Below are positions 54,375-62,918 of a stretch of 64,000 nt of DNA, in pieces. The translations under genes and the position numbers were made by a program. Source of the stretch: JBAYIE01 sp965279165 (GTDB lineage: Bacteria > Bacteroidota > Bacteroidia > UKL13-3); contig OZ257140.1 in NCBI GenBank assembly GCA_965279165.1, positions 1,116,001 through 1,180,000 of the forward strand, read 5' to 3'. Position 1 is the stretch's first letter; each line of letters starts with the position of its first letter. Below the pieces are notes generated by a model. That model was given only the letters and a program-made list of their open reading frames with translations, did not search any database and was not told the DNA's origin.

Positions 54375-55601
54375 ATGAAAAAAAACACTCTATACATTTT
54401 AATTCTATTGTTTACTGTTTCGAATACGATTGCGCAAGTAACAACAGAAGCAGAGTTAAAAACACATATTGAATACTTGGCATCCAATAAACTTGCCGGT
54501 CGTGAACCGGGAACCAAAGGAGAAAAGTTGGCATATGAATATATTCAAAAACAATTTGTTGCTTATGGATTAAAACCGCAAGGGTCCGATGGATTCATAC
54601 AAACATTCAGTTATAAAACAAAATCTTCGGTACATGATACCATTGGAGAAGGAAAACAAAAAACCGGAAACAATGTGATTGGATTTCTCGATAATGGTGC
54701 ATCCAAAACCATAGTAATTGGTGGGCACTACGATCATTTAGGTAAAGATGGACATGGTTCGTCGCTCGACAAGAAAAAGAAAGGAATACATAATGGTGCC
54801 GATGATAATGCAAGTGGTACTGCAGGCGTATTGGCGTTGGCGAAATATTATGCAAGAAACCAAGTAACCGAAAAAGTAAACTTTTTGTTTATGTGTTATT
54901 CAGCAGAAGAAGATGGCTTAATAGGATCCAAATATTTCACCAACAATCCAACCTATCCTCTTGGACAAATATCTTGTATGATCAATATGGATATGATTGG
55001 GAGATTAAACGACAGTACACAAAAATTAACAGTATTTGGCGTTGGAACCAGTCCGGTATACACTTCCATTTTTGCTAACCTGAATACATCGTTAAAACTT
55101 GGATATGATTCATCAGGCATCGGACCTTCAGACCAAACTTCATTTTATTTAAAGAACATTCCGGTTTTACATTTTTTTAGTGGACAACATTTGGATTACC
55201 ATAAACCGGGAGATGATGCCATCAAAATAAATTATAAAGGAGAAGTAGCAATACTCGAAGTAATTAAACAAGTTACAGATCAACTTTCTGTTTTAAACGA
55301 AATCCCTTTCACCAAAACCCGTCAACAGGAGAATCAAAGAGTTAGTTTTAAGGTGACCTTAGGCATCATGCCTGATTATTCTTTTGAAGGAAAAGGAATT
55401 AAAATTGATGCTGTGACAGAAGGAAAACCTGCTCATCATGCGGGAATGAAAGCAGGAGATATAATCACCAAATTGGGAGAAATAGAAGTAAACAATATGC
55501 AGGATTATATGAAAGCATTGGGTGCGTTTAAAAAAGGAGAAAGTACGGATGCCAATGTGATAAGGAATAAGGAAACCCTGATACTTAAAGTAACATTCTA
55601 A
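54375..55601 (+). CDS. Secreted M28 metallopeptidase with a C-terminal PDZ domain
   Basis: This is a 408-residue protein with a signal peptide (MKKNTLYILILLFTVSNTIAQ). The M28 zinc-peptidase core (about 80-310) has metal ligands visible as IGGHYDHLG, GADDNASGTAG, YSAEEDGLIGS (catalytic Glu and metal Glu), NMDMIGR and the final histidine in LHFFSGQHLDYHKPGDD. Residues about 320-408 are a PDZ domain (GIMPDYSFEGKGIKI, AGMKAGDIITKLGE). M28 enzymes of this form are mostly aminopeptidases. It acts in the periplasm or outside. The preceding TolB-like gene is 10 bp away. Confidence 0.93.
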   Translation: MKKNTLYILILLFTVSNTIAQVTTEAELKTHIEYLASNKLAGREPGTKGEKLAYEYIQKQFVAYGLKPQGSDGFIQTFSYKTKSSVHDTIGEGKQKTGNNVIGFLDNGASKTIVIGGHYDHLGKDGHGSSLDKKKKGIHNGADDNASGTAGVLALAKYYARNQVTEKVNFLFMCYSAEEDGLIGSKYFTNNPTYPLGQISCMINMDMIGRLNDSTQKLTVFGVGTSPVYTSIFANLNTSLKLGYDSSGIGPSDQTSFYLKNIPVLHFFSGQHLDYHKPGDDAIKINYKGEVAILEVIKQVTDQLSVLNEIPFTKTRQQENQRVSFKVTLGIMPDYSFEGKGIKIDAVTEGKPAHHAGMKAGDIITKLGEIEVNNMQDYMKALGAFKKGESTDANVIRNKETLILKVTF

Positions 55602-55714
55602 GTTAGGAAATTATTAAGTCTACCATTAAAAAATCCTTTTAAAAGAAATGTGTAGTTTCAAAATCAAATTAATTGTTTTATTGAGATTTTGGACCTGTGC
55701 GCTCCAAGCCAGCA

Positions 55715-55907
55715 TTTACTTTTTTTCTTGATAAAAAAAGTAAACAAAAAAATCAAGGCTTCCTATTTTTATGCTGCATTTTACGAATCGCTCATCCCAC
55801 GCAACCCAAGCCGCCCTTTGCACCTGGCCATCGCTAGCTCGTGGGTTACTTGCAAGTCCCAGCCCAAATTTGCAATTCTCAAATGCTACGCATAAAAATA
55901 GAAGGCC
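55715..55907. repeat. GC-rich element bounded by inverted repeats
   Basis: First is a perfect 12-bp-arm hairpin TTTACTTTTTTT-CTTGAT-AAAAAAAGTAAA (55715-55744). Then GGCTTCCTATTTTTATGC (55757-55774) is matched in reverse by GCATAAAAATAGAAGGCC (55890-55907), one slipped base apart. The enclosed 115 bp is distinctly GC-richer than its surroundings and has an inner CCCACG/CGTGGG pairing. It could be a small non-autonomous mobile element or a structured RNA. The rest of 55602-56099 shows no gene. Confidence 0.7.
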
Positions 55908-56099
55908 ACCAGCTCCGAAAAACTTTTTAGATAAAATGAAGATTCAACCTTTGTCGCTGATAATATATAGAATAAATTGATCAACTGAAATTGCAAGCTT
56001 ATTAGATTTTTGAACTGAAACCTTGCAAATAATTTGATGCAAATTTGTAACGAAAGTATTGCTAAATCTAACTTTCATCACATTTTAAGGGTCGACTAT

Positions 56100-56759
56100 T
56101 TAATTGGGAAAATTATTTTCTGCCCAAATCTGAATTTTACGGATATTACAGAAACCAATAGAAGATCCGCCTTTAGGCATTAAGGTGCATCCGTTAGCAG
56201 TAATTGCACAAATAACCTTTCCGGGGGTTTGCACATTTGCTTTTACATTGTCGTATGTGTCAAGCTTAACATTACCGCCTGCACTGGCAGCATTGTGACA
56301 ACCCCTGCAATAATTTACCATTAATGGGGCTATATGGGTAGTGTATTTTACCAAGGTAGTATCACACACAGTTGCTGAACAATTTCTTTCCGTAGCACCT
56401 TCATTAATCCAACGTTTCAATAAATTGATGGTTGCTGCATCTAATTTCGGATAAGGGTTATAAGGCATTTTACCATCTTCAATTTCTTCCATAATATCCT
56501 TTAGGTTGGTTTTTATCTCTAAATAACTTGTTAAAACCAGTCCCTTTTGAGGATTGGTTGCATTGTGACAACCTGCTGTCATAGCACAACTGGCCGAAAA
56601 CAAAGGCATAATCTGTGTATTGAAACAAACCGAATCGGGAACCGGATTTGTGGGCAAGGAGTTGTTGTTTGGATCCAATTGTAGTTCCGTTGGTTCGTGT
56701 TTACAAGTTACCAACAACAATGTAAAACTAAATAAGAGGATGGAAACAAATTTATACAT
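56100..56759 (-). CDS. Putative cytochrome c-like lipoprotein
   Basis: The 219 residues start with a lipoprotein-type signal (MYKFVSILLFSFTLLLVTCKHEP; Cys19, with Thr before it, a weak lipobox). There are two similar halves. The second has a normal heme c site, NYCRGCHNAASAGGNV (CxxCH). The first has SCAMTAGCHNATNPQKG, where five residues separate the cysteines (CX5CH). Candidate Met ligands are in EEIEDGKMPYNPYP and NGCTLMPKGGS. Proteins of this kind in Bacteroidota are annotated as planctomycete-type cytochrome or c-type lipoproteins. No redox partner gene is adjacent. Confidence 0.75.
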   Translation of the reverse strand: MYKFVSILLFSFTLLLVTCKHEPTELQLDPNNNSLPTNPVPDSVCFNTQIMPLFSASCAMTAGCHNATNPQKGLVLTSYLEIKTNLKDIMEEIEDGKMPYNPYPKLDAATINLLKRWINEGATERNCSATVCDTTLVKYTTHIAPLMVNYCRGCHNAASAGGNVKLDTYDNVKANVQTPGKVICAITANGCTLMPKGGSSIGFCNIRKIQIWAENNFPN

Positions 56760-56860
56760 CTACCGTGCAAGTTAAAGAAAATTTGATGTTTTGAAATTAG
56801 GTTTAGGTAACTTTCTATATCTAATTTTTTCAGAATTCTTCTATTTCAGAAAATTTTTGG

Positions 56861-56868
56861 TAAGTTTG
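56861..56868 (+). promoter_or_regulatory. -7 box upstream of the kinase/deaminase pair
   Basis: TAAGTTTG matches TAnnTTTG. I find no -33 TTG at normal spacing. Transcription near 56875 would give a leader of about 19 nt before the TTG start at 56894. Confidence 0.4.
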
Positions 56869-56893
56869 ATATGGGTTCAAAATCTATACTTCA

Positions 56894-57454
56894 TTGAAAA
56901 TTATTGGCATAACCGGAACATTGGGTGCAGGTAAAGGAACAATTGTTGAATACTTATTCTCCAGACATGGGTATAGGCATTATTCTGTTCGGGGTTACTT
57001 GATAAATATTATCGAATCCAGGGGGCAGGAAGTAAACCGCGACTCGATGACCCATACTGCCAATGAACTTAGAGCACAACACAGTCCTAGTTTTATTGTG
57101 GAAGAATTATACGAGGAAGCAATCCAAAACAACCACAATTGTATCATAGAAAGCATTCGAACAGTTGGCGAAATAAATGCGTTGAAATCTAAGGGCAATT
57201 TTTATCTTTTCTCGGTTGATACAGAGCAAAAATTACGCTATGCCCGTATATTACTCAGAGGTTCCGAAACCGACCATGTATCATTCGAAACTTTTGCAGC
57301 CAATGAAGCTAGGGAAATGAATTCTACGGATCCGAATAAACAGAATTTAAGTGCCTGCATGCAACTTGCAGATTACACATTCAGCAACAATGGTTCATTC
57401 GAAGATTTATACCGACAACTTGATGTGGTACTTGAAAAAATAACTAATTCATGA
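56894..57454 (+). CDS. P-loop nucleoside/nucleotide kinase-like protein
   Basis: The 186 residues begin at TTG 56894; an in-frame stop at 56867 excludes earlier starts. The Walker A loop is GTLGAGKGT (residues 8-16). Then come a region YRHYSVRGYLINIIESRGQ, the strand CIIESIRTVGEINALK and a lid-like LRYARILLRGSETDHVSFETF. This resembles the adenylate kinase/dephospho-CoA kinase group and the N-terminal domain fused to deoxycytidylate deaminases in AvcD-type proteins and fungal DCD1. It overlaps the deaminase gene by 4 bp, so the two proteins are made together. Catalytic activity is not proven. Confidence 0.75.
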   Translation: MKIIGITGTLGAGKGTIVEYLFSRHGYRHYSVRGYLINIIESRGQEVNRDSMTHTANELRAQHSPSFIVEELYEEAIQNNHNCIIESIRTVGEINALKSKGNFYLFSVDTEQKLRYARILLRGSETDHVSFETFAANEAREMNSTDPNKQNLSACMQLADYTFSNNGSFEDLYRQLDVVLEKITNS

Positions 57455-57942
57455 GTTCAGAAACTATTGAGAAATATATTCGTCCTACCTGGGACCAATA
57501 CTTCATGGAAGTAATGGAAGCCATAAGCAAACGGGCAACTTGTGGGCGAGGCAGAAGTGGTTGTGTAATTGCCAAAGGAAATCAGCTACTGGTTACCGGA
57601 TATGTTGGTTCACCGGTTGGATTACCGCATTGCGATGATGTAGGTCACCAAATGAAAAAAGTAATTCACGAAGACGACAGTATCACTGAACATTGTGTTC
57701 GAACCGTACACGCTGAACAAAATGCAATTTGCCAAGCGGCTAAAAATGGGGTTGCATTAGAGGGTTCAACTTTATATTGCAGGATGACGCCCTGTAGGGT
57801 ATGTGCCATGTTAATTATTAACTGTGGCATTACCCGTGTGGTTTGTGAACGCAAATACCATGCAGGAGGAGAAAGTGAACAAATGCTAAAAGATGCAGGA
57901 ATTTCGTTGGAATTTTTTCATGATGAAGTGCAACAATATTAA
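57451..57942 (+). CDS. dCMP/dCTP deaminase-family zinc enzyme
   Basis: This 163-residue cytidine/deoxycytidylate deaminase fold has catalytic zinc residues in VHAEQNAICQ (His87, proton-shuttle Glu89) and MTPCRVCAML (Cys115 and Cys118). Additional Cys/His residues in ATCGRGRSGC, LPHCDDVGHQ and EHCVRTVH could form the second structural zinc site known in dCMP deaminases. It should deaminate dCMP to dUMP for dTTP synthesis; the ComEB annotation would also fit. It starts inside the stop of the kinase-like gene (ATGA overlap). The alternative is a role in phage defence, see findings. Confidence 0.88.
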   Translation: MSSETIEKYIRPTWDQYFMEVMEAISKRATCGRGRSGCVIAKGNQLLVTGYVGSPVGLPHCDDVGHQMKKVIHEDDSITEHCVRTVHAEQNAICQAAKNGVALEGSTLYCRMTPCRVCAMLIINCGITRVVCERKYHAGGESEQMLKDAGISLEFFHDEVQQY

Positions 57943-57950
57943 TTGGTGAA

Positions 57951-58337
57951 AACGCAAAGGTTTTGTAAATGGGTTTACGTTTGGCATAAAGCCAAAGAAT
58001 TAGCCACTTTGTAAAGATTTACTGATTACTGTGAACTGTAAACTGACCGCTGATTGCTGATTGCTTTTTTAAACCGCTAAGGACGCGAAGATTTTAACGC
58101 AGAGAACGCAAAGGTTTTGTAAATAGGTTTACGTTTGGCATACAGCCAAAAATATTGCCATTGCTGTTATTAATGACTTTTGACTGACCCGCTGATTGTT
58201 GATTGCTTTTATAACAACAGATTTTTTAACCGCTAAGGACGCAAAGATTTTAACGCAGAGAACGCAAAGGTTTTGTAAATAGGTTTACGTTTGGCATAAA
58301 GCCAAAGAATTAGCCACTTTGTAAAGATTTACTAATT
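57951..58337. repeat. Three copies of an interspersed intergenic element
   Basis: AACGCAAAGGTTTTGTAAAT begins copies at 57951, 58104 and 58261; the first and third run to about 58027 and 58337. Each has the hairpin TTTGGCATAAAGCCAAA (TTTGGCATACAGCCAAA in copy 2), and copies 2 and 3 are preceded by CCGCTAAGGACGC and AGATTTTAACGCAGAG. A remnant lies at 58416-58464 and an inverted relative at 5385-5445. There is no gene in 57943-58599. Confidence 0.85.
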
Positions 58338-58516
58338 GCTGTCAACTGAAAACTGTGATCTTTTAACTAACCGCTGATTGCTTTTTGCCACAGATTACGC
58401 AGATTTCACAGATTTTTTAACCGCGAAGCGCGCCAAGATTTTTCGCAAAGGAACGCAAAGGATTGAACACACCTGATGACAAATGACCAATGTCTAATGA
58501 CCACTGACATATGACC
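58021..58516. repeat. Heptamer arrays interleaved with the element copies
   Basis: 7-bp arrays lie between and after the copies. 58021-58069 has ACTGATT, ACTGTGA, ACTGTAA, ACTGACC, GCTGATT and GCTGATT. 58175-58209 is short. 58331-58386 has ACTAATT, GCTGTCA, ACTGAAA, ACTGTGA and more. 58475-58516 has GATGACA, AATGACC, AATGTCT, AATGACC, ACTGACA and TATGACC. Confidence 0.85.
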
Positions 58517-58599
58517 TTAAAAAAATATAAGTTTTATTTTAAGGAGACTTAGTACCAAAACACCCAGCACTAAAACACTTCAACACTTCAACACCTTCC

Positions 58600-59406
58600 C
58601 TAAAAGTGATACCCTAAGTTAAATGTATATCTCCAGCCTCCATAAAACCAGGATGATCTACCTGATTTACTAAAGTCGCCGTTCTCGAAAAGAGAATTAA
58701 AAACGGGTGATTTAGCTAAAAATTTACCTAAAGATGAATTAAGTAACTTTTCTTTTTCTGCATCATTTAAGCCACCACCTATTTCCATTTCCATATCATA
58801 GTAGGCAAGCGAAGGACCAACAATTACCATGTCTAAGGCGAAACGTTTCCAGAATATAAATTGGTATCCAACTTGAAATCCCAAGGCTGCATAATTGTAA
58901 TTCTGCTTTAGGGTGGAATAAACCGGGTTTATCAAAGAAGGATCGGATGGATTAGAATAATCAAAATCAGTACTGGATTGGGTATGGTAGATGCTTAAGA
59001 ATGGTCCAATATAAATGCCATTCGGAGCAGGACGCGGGTTGAAATTCTCCCTGTTTAAATAATAACGGTAATCTACGGTAAATATAAAACCTGATTCACT
59101 TTTGCGTTCAACATTGGTATATGTAGCACTGTCGCCAAAATAAACAGGCATCAACAATTGTCCAATATTGAACGAAATACTTTGGTTATTTTTTAATACG
59201 CGTTCGTAACCAAAAGCCCAGTTACGCCAGTCTTCAAAAAAGTAGGTCGCCATTGGATTATAACGTATAATATTTTTACCGTATTCGGCTTTATAAAAAA
59301 TACTTTTCTTTTTGGTTGTTGAATCCGGTATGGATTGAGCGCTAGCAGTACCAACAATTATGAAAACCAGGAGTATTATCTTTAGTCTTTGGATAGATTT
59401 TCGCAT
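58600..59406 (-). CDS. Putative outer-membrane beta-barrel protein
   Basis: This is a 268-residue exported protein with signal peptide MRKSIQRLKIILLVFIIVGTASAQ. The mature part alternates polar and apolar residues with aromatic girdles (FYKAEYGKNIIRYNPMATYFF, VDYRYYLNREN, GFQVGYQFIFWKRFALDMVIVGPSL) and ends in NLGYHF with a terminal phenylalanine, a typical outer-membrane barrel signature. It is close to the DUF3575-like barrels of Bacteroidota, but that family call is uncertain. Its function is unknown. It appears to be a single-gene unit, and no terminator hairpin is visible. Confidence 0.75.
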   Translation of the reverse strand: MRKSIQRLKIILLVFIIVGTASAQSIPDSTTKKKSIFYKAEYGKNIIRYNPMATYFFEDWRNWAFGYERVLKNNQSISFNIGQLLMPVYFGDSATYTNVERKSESGFIFTVDYRYYLNRENFNPRPAPNGIYIGPFLSIYHTQSSTDFDYSNPSDPSLINPVYSTLKQNYNYAALGFQVGYQFIFWKRFALDMVIVGPSLAYYDMEMEIGGGLNDAEKEKLLNSSLGKFLAKSPVFNSLFENGDFSKSGRSSWFYGGWRYTFNLGYHF

Positions 59407-59506
59407 AGATTTTTATTTAATTTTATAGATTGATTGTTATAACGTCCTTATAAACTGCCATTAAAGAGGCAATCCTCGAGAAACTTAACCAATTCGCCAT
59501 CAAAAA

Positions 59507-59538
59507 TAATTTTATTTACCCATGTTCAAATAAAATTA
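59507..59538. repeat. AT-rich inverted repeat
   Basis: TAATTTTATTT-ACCCATGTTC-AAATAAAATTA is a perfect 11-bp-arm inverted repeat in the divergent gap 59407-59739. All arm bases but the A/T mix are low complexity, so chance is likely. Apart from the lipoprotein promoter nothing else is seen in this gap. Confidence 0.4.
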
Positions 59539-59684
59539 ATATTATTCTTTTCAAACAGGTATAAGATAAGAATAGGCAACTTATTTAAGAAACATAACTT
59601 TAATGATAAATTGCTTTATTCAGAGATCTAACACTTATTTCAAGTATCAAATGTTCTTGAAGGCGTGAATAATAACATCATAAA

Positions 59685-59719
59685 TTGCATTAAACGCCAC
59701 TTATTTTAAGTTATATTTG
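59685..59719 (+). promoter_or_regulatory. Promoter of the small lipoprotein gene
   Basis: TTG (59685-59687), a 24-bp spacer (slightly long) and TATATTTG (59712-59719) fit the Bacteroidota form. The in-frame GTG at 59719 lies within the -7 box, so the ATG at 59740 is the start. Confidence 0.6.
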
Positions 59720-59739
59720 TGTATCGTTTCAATTCACAA

Positions 59740-60207
59740 ATGGCTAGTTTAGTTAGGATAAGTATTGTTTTTTCAATTCTATCGATTCTGATAGGATGTA
59801 AATTGGAACAGGAACCGATTGTTATCAAAGACACCAGAGATAAAGTTGTAGGTGAATATTTCTGTACCTATAAAAAAACCGGCCATCATTTGGTTTTTGG
59901 AAATGATACTATTATCATGGTAATAGACAAACCTATCGACAGCACCTGCACCGTATTTGTAAGTAAAATTTCGGGCAAAAAAGGCGAAAAGGGGGTTACA
60001 CTAAATAATTTTGTTACTTATTTACCTACCAACAATCTATACTTGTTCGAAACATTTGATCCATATACGGGATTAGGTGGCCAGGGTTCATGGAATCGTT
60101 ATAAGGTTTTATTTACCGATTCAACTTTGTTGGATACAGTCGAATTTATTCAATATTCAGGCGCTAACTTGAGATTAACAATCAGAGAGGGGAAGAAAAT
60201 CAAATAA
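59740..60207 (+). CDS. Small lipoprotein of unknown function
   Basis: This gives 155 residues from ATG 59740. A lipoprotein signal peptide (MASLVRISIVFSILSILIGC; lipobox LIGC, Cys20) precedes KLEQEP. The mature protein is beta-rich with repeated short strands (VVGEYFCTYKKTGHH, TIIMVIDKPIDSTCTVFV, LYLFETFDPYTGLGGQG). The pattern suggests a small lipocalin-like or beta-sandwich envelope protein, but I recognise no family. It would be anchored to a membrane, probably the outer one. Neighbours give no clue: it lies between a barrel gene (divergent) and a convergent T9SS cargo gene. Confidence 0.7.
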   Translation: MASLVRISIVFSILSILIGCKLEQEPIVIKDTRDKVVGEYFCTYKKTGHHLVFGNDTIIMVIDKPIDSTCTVFVSKISGKKGEKGVTLNNFVTYLPTNNLYLFETFDPYTGLGGQGSWNRYKVLFTDSTLLDTVEFIQYSGANLRLTIREGKKIK

Positions 60208-60325
60208 TTATTTTCCATTTTACACCTGCGTCTGTGTTAGTTGTTCGATGTAAAAGATTGAAAAATAAAATTAATTGCGTTTGACATGAATCAAATTCTG
60301 CAAACCAAGTTTCATTTATGGACTA

Positions 60326-62908
60326 TCATTTTGATATCACCAATGGCGTTAATTTGTATCCATTGCCATTTGCCAAACCTATATAATACACCCCATCCGA
60401 AAGTTCATTCAAACAGATTTCATTTTCCGGTCCAACCAATTCGATTGTTTTTAAAAGTTGACCCATATAATTATACACGTTGGCTTTTACTTTGCTTTGA
60501 ATCAAGTTTGATTTTAAGATAAATGTACCATTGCTTGGATTTGGATGAATCGTTATATCTAAATTTTTGTTTTCACGGATTACTTTTTCCAATCCAACCT
60601 TTGGATTTTTTACCATATCCGATTCCCAGGCACCCCTGCCATAAGTACCCGCTCTTACTTTTGCTGTTTTATAGTGAAAACTAATATCGTTAACAGAAGT
60701 ATTGGGCAATCCGGTATTGAATAATTGCCAATCATTCATTAAAGTATCACGATAAAACACACCTACATCCGTACCTAGATACAAATCATGCGAATATTTA
60801 TCTATACCGATACATAATGCCGGAACGTTAGGAAGCGTACCTGAAATATCAGTCCATGTTTTTCCTCCATCCTCAGAATAAGCCACTTTTTTATGATCGA
60901 TATATCCGCTGTAAGTAATGTATATTTTTTTAGGATTTATTGGAGACACAACCAAGGATGAAATATAATTAGAAGTGCTAAACACCTTCGACCAAGTATT
61001 TCCCTGGTTAAAAGAAGCAGTTACTCCATAACCATCTCCGGTGTAAATGGTTTTTGAATCGGAAGGTGCAACCGCTAAATAGGTTAAATAGGATGTGGTG
61101 ATATTTCCTGAAATCGGAATCCATGTCCAGCCATTATCGGTTACAAAATAAACACATTTATATCCGGCATATAAATTATCCGGGTTAACGGGATCGAGTA
61201 CATATGGGGTTAGCCAAGCACCTTTCTCTTGGCCATTTGGCATGAAATTAGTAATTCGATTCATGAATTGAAACTGATCGGTGGTCATATAAATAATTCC
61301 GTTTTGCGACGAAGTGTAAAAAGTCTGGTTATCTCTTGGATCACTGATTGCTTTCAATCCATCACCCCCGCTTGCTTTCTTCCATATGCCATCTGCTGAA
61401 AATGAAGATCCATTATCCTGTAACCCTCCTACAATGATGGTTGGATCAACATCACAAGATGCGAGGCTATAAAACTGTCCAATTTGCATGTTGCCACATT
61501 TACTGCTATATGGTTCATTGCCAATCCTCCTATAAACTCCTCCATCATTGCCTTCCCATAAATGTCCGGTAAACGGGTGAAAAGCATACACATGTTTATC
61601 CCCATGCACAACTTGAATCTCATCAGGGTTATTGTAATTAGACCAAACCGTAGCTATGGCCCAAGTTTTGCCACCATCTGTTGACTTATAGGAATTGATA
61701 CCCCCCGCATAAACCAGATTTGAATCGTAGGGTGAAATTCCTATGCTCAAGGCGTACCATCCGATTCCAACCGTAAAATCCTTTCCGTCACTTGCTGAAC
61801 CTATCAGATTGAGAATAGTATTGGAGTAAATCAAATCAAACGAGGAGCCGCTATTCGACGACGAATAAATTCCTCCAAACAAAGAATTGGTAAGAGAAAC
61901 AATTGCTTTTACCATATCCGGATTAGCGGGTGTCACCGCCAACTGAATTCTTCCTGCATTGCTGAATGAGGTTACTTTTTTCCATGTCAATCCATCGTTG
62001 GTAGTTTTCCAAATCTGTACATCATCGGTTGACAATGTCCGTTTATTGGATGCATAAGCGATGCTATCGCTTCCGGGTTTATAAACGATATCAATAAAAG
62101 GACCTCCAGCCACTTTTGTCCATGTTGTTCCATCATCAGCTGTCCTGTAAATCCCTTCTGTTGTAGCTGCAAGTATGATATTTGGGTGAAAAATATTCAT
62201 GGCAAGCTTGCGTACGAATTTCTTGTCTTTAACTAACCAATTAAATCCCGTTGTATCCCATGTTACTCCTCCGTTTGTTGATTTTAGAATCCCCATTGAA
62301 GGATGATATCCCGCTTTATCTCCGGTTGCGATATACATAATATCCGGCGTATCCGGATGGATAACTATATCTGCCAATCCGATAACGGGAAGATTATCCG
62401 AGCCTGTTGTCCATGTATTGCCATTGTTTGTAGTTTTCCATAATCCCCCATTAGGTGTGCCGGCAAAAATTATATTCGTGTCTTTGGGATGAAAAGTAAT
62501 CGCTGTAATTCTTCCTATTCCATCTTCACTTGTATTTTTCGCTATTGGACCGATAGGCGACCAGTTCCCTGATTTTTTATAAAACTTAGCCATAGCAGAA
62601 CCATGTGTGGATACATAATTATTCCATTCATTAATGGTTATATAAGGAGATGGAAATGAACCATCGGGATAAATTCTTCTCTCCCAAAAATATTCCCAAC
62701 GTTTATAATGTGCTTCCTCTCCGTCTTCCGCTAAAAAACCCTCACTTCTTTTCAGCGTATCCGAAAACATTGGATTTAAAACTTCTCTTATTTGAAAAAA
62801 ATTCGGTGATGGCACCGCCAAGAGGGAATCATGCACCCGTTGTGCATTTGCAGGTATTACCAAAAGACAAAAAATGCCAAACAAAAAGAAGCTACTAATT
62901 GATTTCAT
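60326..62908 (-). CDS. Secreted sortilin-like beta-propeller protein, T9SS type A cargo
   Basis: This is an 860-residue protein with signal peptide MKSISSFFLFGIFCLLVIPANAQ. BNR/sortilin-like motifs include TTNNGNTWTTG, STNGGVTWDTT, TADDGTTWTKV, TTNDGLTWKKV, STDGGKTWAIA and SEDGGKTWTDI, giving one or two propellers. Residues about 785-860 are a T9SS type A sorting domain (DITIHPNPSNGTFIL, YNYMGQLLKTI, LSDGVYYIGL). It is a paralog in architecture of the 915-residue protein at 2463. A 135-residue exported protein is encoded 10 bp upstream on the same strand and is probably co-transcribed. Confidence 0.87.
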   Translation of the reverse strand: MKSISSFFLFGIFCLLVIPANAQRVHDSLLAVPSPNFFQIREVLNPMFSDTLKRSEGFLAEDGEEAHYKRWEYFWERRIYPDGSFPSPYITINEWNNYVSTHGSAMAKFYKKSGNWSPIGPIAKNTSEDGIGRITAITFHPKDTNIIFAGTPNGGLWKTTNNGNTWTTGSDNLPVIGLADIVIHPDTPDIMYIATGDKAGYHPSMGILKSTNGGVTWDTTGFNWLVKDKKFVRKLAMNIFHPNIILAATTEGIYRTADDGTTWTKVAGGPFIDIVYKPGSDSIAYASNKRTLSTDDVQIWKTTNDGLTWKKVTSFSNAGRIQLAVTPANPDMVKAIVSLTNSLFGGIYSSSNSGSSFDLIYSNTILNLIGSASDGKDFTVGIGWYALSIGISPYDSNLVYAGGINSYKSTDGGKTWAIATVWSNYNNPDEIQVVHGDKHVYAFHPFTGHLWEGNDGGVYRRIGNEPYSSKCGNMQIGQFYSLASCDVDPTIIVGGLQDNGSSFSADGIWKKASGGDGLKAISDPRDNQTFYTSSQNGIIYMTTDQFQFMNRITNFMPNGQEKGAWLTPYVLDPVNPDNLYAGYKCVYFVTDNGWTWIPISGNITTSYLTYLAVAPSDSKTIYTGDGYGVTASFNQGNTWSKVFSTSNYISSLVVSPINPKKIYITYSGYIDHKKVAYSEDGGKTWTDISGTLPNVPALCIGIDKYSHDLYLGTDVGVFYRDTLMNDWQLFNTGLPNTSVNDISFHYKTAKVRAGTYGRGAWESDMVKNPKVGLEKVIRENKNLDITIHPNPSNGTFILKSNLIQSKVKANVYNYMGQLLKTIELVGPENEICLNELSDGVYYIGLANGNGYKLTPLVISK

Positions 62909-62918
62909 AAGGTTCTTA

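Noticed and set aside
55689..55980. Two overlapping short frames after the M28 peptidase
   Set aside because: They run through the inverted-repeat element and have no start context or protein-like pattern.
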